NCBI RefSeq assembly: GCF_963674565.1
Contig: NZ_OY771430.1
Span: 124,001-188,000, forward strand
DNA: 64,000 nucleotides
Direction of reading: 5' to 3'
DNA from: an uncultured Carboxylicivirga sp.
GTDB lineage: Bacteria > Bacteroidota > Bacteroidia > Bacteroidales > Marinilabiliaceae
The notes under the pieces were generated by a model that made no database searches, had not been told where the DNA came from, and saw nothing but the letters and a program-made list of their open reading frames with translations. Of the stretch, positions 1-7,692 are shown one piece after another. Positions within the stretch are counted from its first letter, which is position 1, and each line of letters begins with the position of its first letter. The position numbers and the translations under genes were made by a program.

Positions 1-904
1 CAGAAACCCCCATGCGTTCGTAAAAACGATCATTCAGTGCAGTTCCGTCAGTTTTAATCAGGTAATTATGTTGTAAACCTTCAGGATTTTCAACAGCTTC
101 TCCATTGATATAAACCTGGTTATGCCTTACTTCAAAAACATCTCCCGGTAAAGCGATACATCTTTTTACGTAATTATCGCGTTTGTCAACCGGGCGGGCT
201 AATACTTCTCCATATCTGTCAGGTTCACTATAAATTTTCTTGCGACCAATATTCATAAAATAATGGTTGCGTTCATAGTCAGAATTGAAAGGTGCAGTTG
301 GCATAAGATTTGGATTTCTTTGTGCTTCCTGAATACCTGTTATCATTGACAAATTATAGAAATCGGGGTTGTTGGCTTTGAACGGAACTGTATCGCCTGC
401 CGGGAAGTTAAATACAACAATATCGTTGTGCTTGATATTGGTAATTCCTTTCAGACGTTTGTAATCCCAATGAGGCCAGTCGAGATACGATTTGATATTA
501 GTACTCGATGAAAAAGTATTTTGTACCAGAGGAAATGCAATAGGAGTATTAGGCATTCTTGGTCCGTAACTGGCTTTACTAACAAATAAAAAGTCACCTA
601 CCAGTAGTGATTTCTCTAAAGAGCTTGTAGGGATTTTATAATTCTGAAACAAGAAAATATTGATTATATAAACAGCTACTAAGGCAAATACAATGGCATC
701 AATCCATTCTACAATTGCGCTTGGCTTTTTGCCATCTTTTCTTTTTTTCCAGAAACCCCAGGGGATTTTTTTCGTGATATAATTATCAAAAACTAGAGGG
801 TAGCCCAATAGAAACCAATAGTTTCCAATCCAAACAACCCAAAGGATAAAGATAATGCTTGCTATAGCCAGCTTTATCCATTTAAAATACGGTTTGTTAC
901 GCAT
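1..904 (-). CDS. lepB: Signal peptidase I (partial, C-terminus outside window)
   Basis: Type I signal peptidase (family S26), which removes signal peptides from exported proteins at the inner membrane. About 301 residues are visible; the reading frame runs off the left edge, so the C-terminus is missing. Hydrophobic segments near residues 10-35 and 65-85 precede the catalytic box PTSSLEKSL (Ser94-Ser95; the Ser before Leu is the likely nucleophile). The general-base Lys lies in VKRCIALPGD, about residue 247. The long insertion between the two boxes is usual for Bacteroidia LepB. The start ATG (MRNKPYFKW) is 14 nt after the dapB stop, so the two genes are probably cotranscribed. Confidence 0.93.
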   Translation of the reverse strand, partial: MRNKPYFKWIKLAIASIIFILWVVWIGNYWFLLGYPLVFDNYITKKIPWGFWKKRKDGKKPSAIVEWIDAIVFALVAVYIINIFLFQNYKIPTSSLEKSLLVGDFLFVSKASYGPRMPNTPIAFPLVQNTFSSSTNIKSYLDWPHWDYKRLKGITNIKHNDIVVFNFPAGDTVPFKANNPDFYNLSMITGIQEAQRNPNLMPTAPFNSDYERNHYFMNIGRKKIYSEPDRYGEVLARPVDKRDNYVKRCIALPGDVFEVRHNQVYINGEAVENPEGLQHNYLIKTDGTALNDRFYERMGVS

Positions 905-918
905 TATCTCTGATTTTA

Positions 919-1632
919 TTAAAAGTTAAGTAGGTCTTTCATACTTAGTAATCCTTTTTTGCCTTTGGTAAACTCCGCAGCTAAAACTGCCCCCAATGCA
1001 AAACCCTGACGTGATTTGGCACTATGATGAATAATGATTTCATCAACCGGTGATTCGTATTTAATAGTGTGAATTCCGGGAACCTGTCCTTCACGAATGG
1101 CTTTGATGTTAATTTCATCTTCTTTAGGTTCCCCTAATGTCCAGCTGTTTTTGCGTTCCAGATTATCAATAATTCCTTCGGCCAAAGTGATAGCTGTACC
1201 ACTGGGTTCATCAAGTTTTTGAGTATGATGCACTTCTTCCATTGAAACATCATATTCTTTTACCTTGTTCATAAGTTTGGCCAATTGTTTATTAATCTCA
1301 AAAAAGATATTTACACCAAGGCTAAAGTTTGATGCATAAAAGAAGGTTTGGCCATCTTCTTTACATGCTTTTTCTATTACCGGAAATTTATCAAGCCATC
1401 CTGTTGTTCCTGATACTACCGGAACATTGTTTTCAAAACATTTTTGGTAATTATTAAGTGCTGCCTCCGGACGGGTAAATTCAATGGCAACTTCGGCTGA
1501 TTTAAAAGAATCGTCATCAAAAGAATCGCTGCTGCTTACATCAATTCTACTTACAATTTCATGACCTCTATCCAGGGCAATTTTCTCGATCTCTTTGCCC
1601 ATCTTGCCGTATCCTACTAATGCTATTTTCAT
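919..1632 (-). CDS. dapB: 4-hydroxy-tetrahydrodipicolinate reductase
   Basis: DapB reduces 4-hydroxy-tetrahydrodipicolinate with NAD(P)H in the diaminopimelate/lysine pathway in the cytoplasm. The protein is 237 residues. The Rossmann motif GYGKMG is at residues 7-12, and the catalytic segment EEVHHTQKLDEPSGTA holds His135-His136 and Lys139. The ATG at 1632 (MKIALVGYGKMG) is chosen because the family begins directly with the Rossmann strand; the frame stays open 15 codons further upstream, but that stretch overlaps the promoter. lepB follows 14 nt downstream. Confidence 0.95.
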   Translation of the reverse strand: MKIALVGYGKMGKEIEKIALDRGHEIVSRIDVSSSDSFDDDSFKSAEVAIEFTRPEAALNNYQKCFENNVPVVSGTTGWLDKFPVIEKACKEDGQTFFYASNFSLGVNIFFEINKQLAKLMNKVKEYDVSMEEVHHTQKLDEPSGTAITLAEGIIDNLERKNSWTLGEPKEDEINIKAIREGQVPGIHTIKYESPVDEIIIHHSAKSRQGFALGAVLAAEFTKGKKGLLSMKDLLNF

Positions 1633-1659
1633 TTTTAAATAATTCTTTTCCAATCTGAG

Positions 1660-1667
1660 CAAAGATA
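1660..1667 (-). promoter_or_regulatory. -7 element of dapB promoter
   Basis: Reads TATCTTTG on the minus strand, an exact match to the Bacteroidota -7 consensus TAnnTTTG, about 28 nt upstream of the dapB ATG. No clear -33 TTTG is present; the upstream DNA is T-rich. Confidence 0.55.
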
Positions 1668-1737
1668 AAAAAAGCACGTAAGTTATAAAGGTAATTAAAG
1701 CTTAAGTTTTGTTTAATTGCTTAAGGTGAGGGAGGAA

Positions 1738-1768
1738 ATAAAAAAAGGAGGTCAATTCGACCTCCTTT
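1738..1768 (-). terminator. Rho-independent terminator after rplT
   Basis: A perfect 10-bp stem (1744-1753 with 1759-1768, containing GGAGGTC/GACCTCC) with a 5-nt loop is followed on the minus strand by a run of T. It lies 22 nt past the rplT stop and closes the thrS-infC-rpmI-rplT unit. Confidence 0.9.
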
Positions 1769-1790
1769 AATAATATTTTTGAAAAGCTGA

Positions 1791-2144
1791 TTAAGCTGCG
1801 CTCATTGCTTTTTTAACAACAGCTTTGAAAGCTTCAGGATGATTCACTGCTAAATCGGCAAGAACCTTACGGTTGATTTCAATGTTTTGTGCATGTAAAG
1901 CACCCATCAACTTGCTGTAAGATACACCTTCAATACGAGCAGCAGCATTGATACGCTGAATCCACAATGCGCGGAAGTTGCTCTTTTTCTTCTTTCTGTC
2001 GCGGTAAGCATACTGCATACCTTTTTCATAGGCATTCTTAGCTACCGTCCAAACATTTTTTCTACGACCAAAGTATCCTTTGGTTTGCTTTAAAAGCTTT
2101 CTGCGTCTTTCTCTTGAAGCCGCATGATTTACTGATCTTGGCAT
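1791..2144 (-). CDS. rplT: 50S ribosomal protein L20
   Basis: Ribosomal protein bL20, needed early in 50S assembly. At 117 residues it has the family's usual length. The basic N-terminus MPRSVNHAASRERRRK, the ALWIQRINAAAR segment and the C-terminal globular part are all present. It is the last gene of thrS-infC-rpmI-rplT, 103 nt after rpmI. That spacer can fold into a hairpin (listed separately), and in many bacteria L20 represses this operon by binding such a leader. Whether that occurs here is inference. Confidence 0.97.
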   Translation of the reverse strand: MPRSVNHAASRERRRKLLKQTKGYFGRRKNVWTVAKNAYEKGMQYAYRDRKKKKSNFRALWIQRINAAARIEGVSYSKLMGALHAQNIEINRKVLADLAVNHPEAFKAVVKKAMSAA

Positions 2145-2164
2145 TTTTAAATCATTTTCGAATG

Positions 2165-2202
2165 GTTAGCGTCCCAGTCTCTGTCGGGATCTTTCGGCTA
2201 AT
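2165..2202 (-). promoter_or_regulatory. Candidate structured leader between rpmI and rplT
   Basis: The 103-nt rpmI-rplT spacer holds an outer stem TTAGC/GCTAA (2166-2170 with 2197-2201) enclosing an inner stem TCCC/GGGA (2172-2175 with 2186-2189). Its position matches where L20-responsive leaders occur in other phyla. No T-run follows, so it is not a terminator. It was found by eye and no covariance was tested. Confidence 0.3.
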
Positions 2203-2247
2203 TCACTCAGTTAAAATTAAATTTTTCTCTCTTCTCGAAATTTGTTC

Positions 2248-2445
2248 TTACTTCATGTTCAACAATAGCTTGATGTTTGTTTCATCAGCTTTGTTAACAG
2301 TGCCAGCATAGGTCAAATTTCTCTTACGCTTAGTCGACTTCTTAGTTAAGATGTGACTTTTGAAAGCGTGCTTTCTCTTAATTTTTCCACTACCGGTGAT
2401 GGTGAAACGTTTCTTCGCACCGGAGTTAGTTTTCATTTTTGGCAT
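2248..2445 (-). CDS. rpmI: 50S ribosomal protein L35
   Basis: Ribosomal protein bL35, 65 residues and very basic, with the family signature MPKMKTNSGAKKRF followed by KIKRKHAFKSH and KKSTKRKRNL. The ATG at 2445 is chosen because it gives the canonical N-terminus; the frame is open further upstream but that would overlap the end of infC. It sits 28 nt after infC and before rplT in the conserved infC-rpmI-rplT order. Confidence 0.96.
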   Translation of the reverse strand: MPKMKTNSGAKKRFTITGSGKIKRKHAFKSHILTKKSTKRKRNLTYAGTVNKADETNIKLLLNMK

Positions 2446-2473
2446 TACTCTATATATTAAGTTAAAATATAAG

Positions 2474-3034
2474 CTATTTTTTCTTAGGCGCCTTTGGTGC
2501 AATAAACATGATCATACGTTTACCTTCTAACTTAGGTAATTGTTCCACTTTCCCGATTTCTTCCAAATCCTGGGCAAAGCGTAACAAAAGAATTTCACCT
2601 TGCTCTTTAAAAAGGATTGAACGTCCTTTAAAGAAAACGTATGCTTTTACTTTTGCACCTTCCTGTAGAAATTTCTCAGCATGCCTTAATTTAAACTGAT
2701 AATCATGATCGTCGGTGTTTGGTCCGAAACGAATTTCCTTAACTATCACCTTAACGGCTTTGGCTTTCATTTCTTTTTGTTTCTTTTTCTGCTGATAAAG
2801 AAACTTTTGGTAATCAGTTATTTTACAAACCGGAGGATCAGCCTTTGGAGAAATCTCTACCAAATCCAGATCCAATTCGTCAGCCATTTTAAGTGCTTCT
2901 GATGTAGGAAAAACACCCGGATTGTCGATGTTGTCACCAACTAATCTTACCTGTGGTACTCTTATGTACCTGTTAATTCTGTGTGCAGGCTCTTCTTTTA
3001 CTTGATGATCCTGCCTTCTGTTTGGTCTAGCTAT
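2474..3034 (-). CDS. infC: Translation initiation factor IF-3, AUA start
   Basis: IF-3 binds the 30S subunit, prevents premature 50S joining and checks the start codon. The first in-frame ATG (2887, MADELDLDLVEIS) would remove most of the conserved N-terminal domain. Upstream, the frame encodes HRINRYIRVPQVRLVGDNID and PGVFPTSEALK, matching IF-3. The only plausible start before the in-frame stop region is ATA at 3034-3032, 7 nt after GGAGGG, giving 186 residues, close to the usual 170-180. Rare AUU/AUA-type starts of infC are known to allow autoregulation by IF-3. The core DPPVCKITDYQKFLYQQKKK and the C-terminal domain are intact. It follows thrS by 17 nt. Confidence 0.9.
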   Translation of the reverse strand: MARPNRRQDHQVKEEPAHRINRYIRVPQVRLVGDNIDNPGVFPTSEALKMADELDLDLVEISPKADPPVCKITDYQKFLYQQKKKQKEMKAKAVKVIVKEIRFGPNTDDHDYQFKLRHAEKFLQEGAKVKAYVFFKGRSILFKEQGEILLLRFAQDLEEIGKVEQLPKLEGKRMIMFIAPKAPKKK

Positions 3035-3049
3035 TGTTAAACCCTCCTT
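3032..3049 (-). promoter_or_regulatory. Strong Shine-Dalgarno plus AUA start of infC
   Basis: On the minus strand AAGGAGGG (3049-3042) is followed by 7 nt and then ATA (3034-3032). It lies in the short gap after the thrS stop. Such a strong Shine-Dalgarno is unusual in Bacteroidota, which mostly do not rely on the anti-SD, and it pairs here with a non-canonical start codon. Confidence 0.75.
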
Positions 3050-3051
3050 CT

Positions 3052-5010
3052 TTAGTTAATATTATTGTCAATCGCAGAAAGCATATCTTGTACTTCCTGA
3101 TTAATAAAACTTACAAATTCATCGAGTTTCATCACCCCTTTATCACCTTCACCTTGCTTTCGAACGGCAACTTTTTGTTCTTCGGCCTCTTTTTCTCCTA
3201 CAATTAGAAGGTATGGAATGCGCTTTAACTCGTTGTCCCTGATCTTCTTACCTATTTTTTCGTTGCGGTCGTCAAGAACGGCACGAATATCGGAATTATT
3301 TAGGAAATTAAAAACTTTTTTTGCGTATTCATTATGCTTTTCACTGATAGGGCAAATAACCACTTGCTCTGGTGTTAACCACAGAGGAAATTTACCTGCA
3401 GTGTGCTCAATAAGTACCGCAACAAAACGTTCCATACTTCCAAAAGGAGCCCGATGAATCATTACCGGACGATGCTTCTGGTTGTCACTTCCGATGTATT
3501 CCAATTCAAAGCGCTCAGGCAGGTTGTAATCTACCTGAATTGTACCTAATTGCCACTTGCGGCCTAAGGCATCTTTCACCATAAAGTCAAGCTTAGGACC
3601 GTAGAAAGCTGCTTCACCATATTCAACAATGGTTTGCATTCCACGTTCTTCACAAGCTTCGATAATGGCTTGTTCGGCTTTGTTCCAGTTGTCTTCGCTA
3701 CCGATGTATTTCGAATGATCTTCAGGATCACGCAAAGAAACCTGGGTGATATACTCTTTAAAATCCAGTGCTTTAAAGATGTATAAAATGATGTCGATAA
3801 CTTTCTTGAATTCGTCTTTGATCTGGTCAGGACGACAGAACAAGTGTGCATCATCCTGAGTAAATCCACGTACTCTTGTTAAACCATGTAATTCACCACT
3901 TTGTTCATAGCGATAAACGGTTCCGAACTCGGCAAAACGAATCGGAAGGTCTTTATATGAACGCGGTTTTGTCTTGTAAATCTCACAGTGGTGAGGACAG
4001 TTCATAGGTTTTAATAAAAATTCTTCTCCTTCGGCAGGTGTGCTGATAGGCTGGAATGAATCTTTACCGTATTTTGCATAGTGACCAGAAGTCACATATA
4101 ACTCTTTATTACCAATGTGAGGAGTTATTACCGGCTCATATCCATACTGAACCTGAACTTTCTTCAAGAAATTTTCTAAACGCTCACGAAGTCTAGCTCC
4201 TTTAGGTAACCATAAAGGCAACCCTTGTCCTACTTTTGCTGAGAAGGCAAATAACTCCAGTTCTTTACCAATTTTACGGTGATCGCGTTTTTGGGCTTCT
4301 TCCAATAAAATAAGATAGTCTTCAAGCATCTTAGCTTTTGGAAATGTGATACCGTAAATACGTGTTAACTGTTTGCGTTTTTCATCACCTCTCCAGTAAG
4401 CACCTGCAACGTTTAGTAACTTAACAGCTTTGATGGGGGCTGTTGATGGTAAGTGTGGCCCACGACATAGATCAGTGAAATTCCCTTGTTTGTAGAACGA
4501 AATTGTTCCGTCTTCCAGTTCACTTATTAACTCCAGTTTGTATTGGTCATCTTTTTTTGTGAAATAATCCAAGGCATCGGCTTTGGAAACTTCACTTCTG
4601 ACGTAATCGAATTTTTGACTTGCCAGTTCTTTGAATTTATTTTCAATTTTTGGCAAATCAGCATCCTTAATCACAACATCATCACCTGTGTCGATATCGT
4701 AATAAAATCCATTTTCTATTGTTGGACCAATACCAAACTTTGTTCCAGGGTACAAGGCTTCAATAGCTTCAGCCATTAGGTGCGCTGAAGAATGCCAGAA
4801 TGCATGCTTACCTTCCTCGTCTTCCCATTTATGTAATTTAACCGTTGCGTCGGTGGTGATAGGGCGCGTTAAATCCATAAGGGTATCATTTACCGTTATC
4901 GATAATACTTCTTTAGCCAAACGTGGGCTAATACTTTGCGCAATATCAAGGCCTGTAACACCGGCTTCATACTCTCGGACACTTTGGTCTGGAAAGGTAA
5001 TTTTTATCAT
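3052..5010 (-). CDS. thrS: Threonyl-tRNA synthetase
   Basis: Class II synthetase charging tRNA-Thr, 652 residues. In order: TGS domain (about 1-60), bacterial N2 editing domain with HSSAH (73-77) and CRGPH, the class II core with the zinc ligands in MNCPHHCEIY, motif 2 RYEQSGELHGLTRVRGF, motif 3 HRAPFGSMERF, and the anticodon-binding domain. The ATG at 5010 (MIKITFPDQS) matches the family start; the longer open frame upstream overlaps the promoter. It is first in the thrS-infC-rpmI-rplT unit. An additional free-standing editing domain is encoded at 17331-17744. Confidence 0.97.
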   Translation of the reverse strand: MIKITFPDQSVREYEAGVTGLDIAQSISPRLAKEVLSITVNDTLMDLTRPITTDATVKLHKWEDEEGKHAFWHSSAHLMAEAIEALYPGTKFGIGPTIENGFYYDIDTGDDVVIKDADLPKIENKFKELASQKFDYVRSEVSKADALDYFTKKDDQYKLELISELEDGTISFYKQGNFTDLCRGPHLPSTAPIKAVKLLNVAGAYWRGDEKRKQLTRIYGITFPKAKMLEDYLILLEEAQKRDHRKIGKELELFAFSAKVGQGLPLWLPKGARLRERLENFLKKVQVQYGYEPVITPHIGNKELYVTSGHYAKYGKDSFQPISTPAEGEEFLLKPMNCPHHCEIYKTKPRSYKDLPIRFAEFGTVYRYEQSGELHGLTRVRGFTQDDAHLFCRPDQIKDEFKKVIDIILYIFKALDFKEYITQVSLRDPEDHSKYIGSEDNWNKAEQAIIEACEERGMQTIVEYGEAAFYGPKLDFMVKDALGRKWQLGTIQVDYNLPERFELEYIGSDNQKHRPVMIHRAPFGSMERFVAVLIEHTAGKFPLWLTPEQVVICPISEKHNEYAKKVFNFLNNSDIRAVLDDRNEKIGKKIRDNELKRIPYLLIVGEKEAEEQKVAVRKQGEGDKGVMKLDEFVSFINQEVQDMLSAIDNNIN

Positions 5011-5040
5011 TCTTTTTTTCGTTTTTAAAGAAAAATCACG

Positions 5041-5048
5041 CAAAGATA
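5041..5048 (-). promoter_or_regulatory. -7 element of thrS operon promoter
   Basis: Reads TATCTTTG on the minus strand, an exact TAnnTTTG match, about 31 nt upstream of the thrS ATG. A TTG lies 16 nt upstream, shorter than the usual 19-21 spacing. No T-box-like leader fits in the short 5' region. Confidence 0.55.
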
Positions 5049-5137
5049 AATAAAACCAATTAAACAACCTTTTAAAAGATTGTCATTTATAGGTTTTTTA
5101 GGTAATTATCGTAAGAATGATGGGGGATGCAGGTGTT

Positions 5138-5188
5138 TAAAACTCGCAATCTATCAATTAAGGGAAGGGGATTAGTTAATAGATTGCG
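5138..5188 (-). terminator. Possible terminator after trhO
   Basis: A 10-bp inverted repeat CGCAATCTAT/ATAGATTGCG (5145-5154 and 5179-5188) with a 24-nt loop lies just past the trhO stop. Only a short GTTTT follows on the minus strand, so termination is uncertain. Confidence 0.35.
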
Positions 5189-5203
5189 ATATGTTTTAGG
5201 TGA

Positions 5204-6226
5204 TTAGACTTTATGAAAGCGTTTGCCTCTTTTAAAAATTAGACGTTGTTCCAGTTCCAGTTTCTGATCAGGTGAAGCTAAAAAATAGGTTTGGCAATCA
5301 TCTCCACAACAAGCATTGTATTTTGTTTTACAATCGTCGCATTGTATAAATAACAGATTACATTTTTTATTAGCGCAGTTTGTATGCGTGTCGCAAGGCT
5401 TTCCGCACTGATGACAGTTGCTGATCACATCATCCGAAATACGTTCTCCTAAACGATTGTCGAAGACAAAGTTTTTACCATTATAAGTATTCTCTAATCC
5501 TTGAGATTTAATTTGTCGTGAGTAATCAATGATGCCGCCTAAAAGCTGATTAACATCGTTGAAGCCATGATGTTTAAGGTAAGCGCTGGTTTTTTCGCAA
5601 CGTACGCCGCCCGTACAGTATAACAGGATCTTTTCATTTTCTTTCCCTTTAAGTTTCTCAAGTACTTCGGGAAGTTCGTCTTTGAAAGTTTCGGCATCGG
5701 GTAGGATTGCTCCTTTGAAATGCCCGATCTCACTCTCGTAGTGGTTACGCATATCAACAACGGTAGCACCTTGTTCCAAGGCCTGATTCCATTCTTTGGC
5801 CGACAAATGCTGGCCAACATTGGTTACATCATATTCGTGCGCCTGTAATCCGTCAGCCACAATCTGATTGCGTACTTTAACCTGCAGCTTAAGAAACGAT
5901 TGACCATCATCTTCAACCGCAATTTTAAAAGGAATATCTTCAAATAAGCTGATTGAGCGAAGGTGTTTTTCAAAGTCTTCCCATTTATGATCGGGTACAC
6001 TCATTTGTGCATTGATACCTTCAGATGCAATGTAGATTCGTCCCAAACAATTCAATTGATTCCATTTTTCGTATAGAAGATTACGCAAGGACCAGGTGTC
6101 GTCAATAAGTATGTATTTATAAAACGAAACAGTTGTTCGCTTAAAGGTTTCTTCGGCTAATCGCTTCTTTAATTCTTCGGGACCAAGTTTATTGTATAAT
6201 CCTTTGTTCTTGCTGTTTGGATCCAT
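5204..6226 (-). CDS. trhO: tRNA uridine(34) hydroxylase, rhodanese family
   Basis: TrhO (YceA) makes 5-hydroxyuridine at the wobble position of certain tRNAs, an oxygen-dependent reaction. The 340-residue protein has an N-terminal acylphosphatase-like part with YIASEGINAQMS, then a rhodanese domain with the active loop CTGGVRC (Cys204-Cys210). The Cys-rich tail (CHQCGKPCDTHTNC, CDDCKTKYNACCGDDC) is typical of the longer TrhO form. The start MDPNSKNKG lies just after a good -7 element. It is monocistronic, between thrS and tldE. Confidence 0.92.
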   Translation of the reverse strand: MDPNSKNKGLYNKLGPEELKKRLAEETFKRTTVSFYKYILIDDTWSLRNLLYEKWNQLNCLGRIYIASEGINAQMSVPDHKWEDFEKHLRSISLFEDIPFKIAVEDDGQSFLKLQVKVRNQIVADGLQAHEYDVTNVGQHLSAKEWNQALEQGATVVDMRNHYESEIGHFKGAILPDAETFKDELPEVLEKLKGKENEKILLYCTGGVRCEKTSAYLKHHGFNDVNQLLGGIIDYSRQIKSQGLENTYNGKNFVFDNRLGERISDDVISNCHQCGKPCDTHTNCANKKCNLLFIQCDDCKTKYNACCGDDCQTYFLASPDQKLELEQRLIFKRGKRFHKV

Positions 6227-6242
6227 GATTATAATTTTTGCG

Positions 6243-6250
6243 CAAAAATA
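6243..6250 (-). promoter_or_regulatory. -7 element of trhO promoter
   Basis: Reads TATTTTTG on the minus strand, an exact TAnnTTTG match, 17 nt upstream of the trhO ATG, predicting a very short 5' leader. No convincing -33 element. Confidence 0.5.
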
Positions 6251-6295
6251 TAAATCAAAAAAGAAAAACAGATAGAAAAATCCTAAAAAGATGCT

Positions 6296-6327
6296 AAAAG
6301 AACGGGGAAGTGCTGATGTTCCCCGTT
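6296..6327 (-). terminator. Terminator after tldE
   Basis: Nine-bp stem AACGGGGAA/TTCCCCGTT (6301-6309 with 6319-6327) located 20 nt past the tldE stop, with CTTTT following on the minus strand. A five-T run follows on the plus strand too, so it may act in both directions. Confidence 0.8.
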
Positions 6328-6346
6328 TTTCTTGGATTCTTAATTA

Positions 6347-7690
6347 TTAAAGTCCGCTAAAATCAATGTCGTTAAATACCATTGTAGGACTTAATATGCT
6401 GGAATAAGGATAAGGGTCATTTCCTAATTCAGAGAGCTTTTGCCAAAAATGTTTGGCATTGCCTGAGATATTCATTTCATTAACTGGTTGAACTAATTTC
6501 CCGTTTTCGATCAAAAAGCCTGAAACGCCAAATGAGAAATCGCCTGTTGTTGGATTTGAGTTGCCTCCATTGAAAGAGGTAACAAAAATACCTTTTTTTA
6601 TGTCATTTGCAATTTTATCGAAGTTTCTTTCACCCAGTTCGAAACGAATATTTGAAGGTTGTCCGCCATTGGGCGTCATATTAAGTTTTTTCCCGTAGTA
6701 ATTGTCAATGTAATATTCATTTAATATTCCATTTTCAATCATTGTTCTGGGTTGTGAAGCAATGCCGTCTCCATCATACAAACGCGAAGCAAAACCACCT
6801 TCTATAAACGGATCATCAATCAGGGTAAGTTTAGGAGATGCTATTGATTTGCCAATCATGCCTTCGAGATAAGAGCTTTTTTGTTGCAATGCTCGTGCCT
6901 GCATTGGACCGAAAAACATGTATAGTAAGCGAGGTACGGCTCTGTTTTCAATCATCATGTCGTATTTATCTGAAGCAATTTTGGTTTGCCCCATTTTACG
7001 CAGTGCATTCTGAGCAGCTTTATTGCCCAATTCTTCAGGTGTTGGCATTGATTTAAAAAAGCGACTTCCGCCCCAATGATAGCCTTCAGGTCTGGCATCA
7101 TCATCTTTAACAGTAACTTCTCCGCCAGCCCAGAAAGAAGTGGAGATCCTTTCTCCTATAAATCCATTGCTATGAACTTTTACACTTTCTGAGTAATCAT
7201 CACTGTATCCTCCGGTAGCAGATATGATCTTTTCACTCTGGGCACGGGCGATGTTTTCTATTTCTTTGGCAATGTTTACTTTTTGTTCGGGTGAAACCGA
7301 CAAGTATTGCCGGTCTTCAATCTTTAGGTCTTTCTCCAAGTTTTCCGGATATAGAGAAGGATCAGGTAATTCGCGAAATTCATCCGCACTTAAATATTTG
7401 GTTGCTTCTACAGCTTCTTTTATGAATTTTTGCAGATCGCTTTTGTTTAAGTTGTTGGTTGAATGACCCGAAAATTTGTGATCGCGATAAATGTTAAGTG
7501 ATAGACCATTAGTGGTTGATTCTTTGATCTTTTCAATTTTTTGTTCACGAACTTCAATTTCTACAGATCGTGAGTTATATACAGAAGCTGCAACCTCTGA
7601 AGCTCCTTGTTTTTTTGCATAGTCAACGGCCCAGATGGCCATGTCTTTACGTTCTTTTGTGTTCATTGTGGTTTGTTTTGAGTTAGACAT
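6347..7690 (-). CDS. pmbA: TldD/PmbA family protein, TldE-like
   Basis: PmbA/TldE is the partner of TldD in a heterodimeric protease that unwraps and cleaves unfolded peptides; in TldD-TldE only TldD carries the metal site. This 447-residue protein has the family fold (N-terminal part with SVEIEVREQKIEKIKES, C-terminal part with GDGIASQPRTMIENGIL and NPTTGDFSFGVSGFLIENG) and lacks an HExxxH site. No signal peptide is visible at MSNSKQTTMNTKERKD; an alternative ATG lies 8 codons in. It starts 2 nt after the tldD stop, so the two are tightly coupled. That the neighbouring TldD looks exported while this protein does not is unexplained. Confidence 0.92.
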   Translation of the reverse strand: MSNSKQTTMNTKERKDMAIWAVDYAKKQGASEVAASVYNSRSVEIEVREQKIEKIKESTTNGLSLNIYRDHKFSGHSTNNLNKSDLQKFIKEAVEATKYLSADEFRELPDPSLYPENLEKDLKIEDRQYLSVSPEQKVNIAKEIENIARAQSEKIISATGGYSDDYSESVKVHSNGFIGERISTSFWAGGEVTVKDDDARPEGYHWGGSRFFKSMPTPEELGNKAAQNALRKMGQTKIASDKYDMMIENRAVPRLLYMFFGPMQARALQQKSSYLEGMIGKSIASPKLTLIDDPFIEGGFASRLYDGDGIASQPRTMIENGILNEYYIDNYYGKKLNMTPNGGQPSNIRFELGERNFDKIANDIKKGIFVTSFNGGNSNPTTGDFSFGVSGFLIENGKLVQPVNEMNISGNAKHFWQKLSELGNDPYPYSSILSPTMVFNDIDFSGL

Positions 7691-7692
7691 GA

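Noticed and set aside
1633..1790. A 6S-like (Bacteroidales-1) RNA downstream of rplT
   Set aside because: That RNA is often found after L20 genes, but here a terminator lies 22 nt after rplT and dapB starts within 110 nt, leaving too little room.
5011..5203. T-box or attenuator leader before thrS
   Set aside because: The -7 element lies only about 31 nt from the ATG, so there is no room for a T-box; such leaders are also not expected in this phylum.
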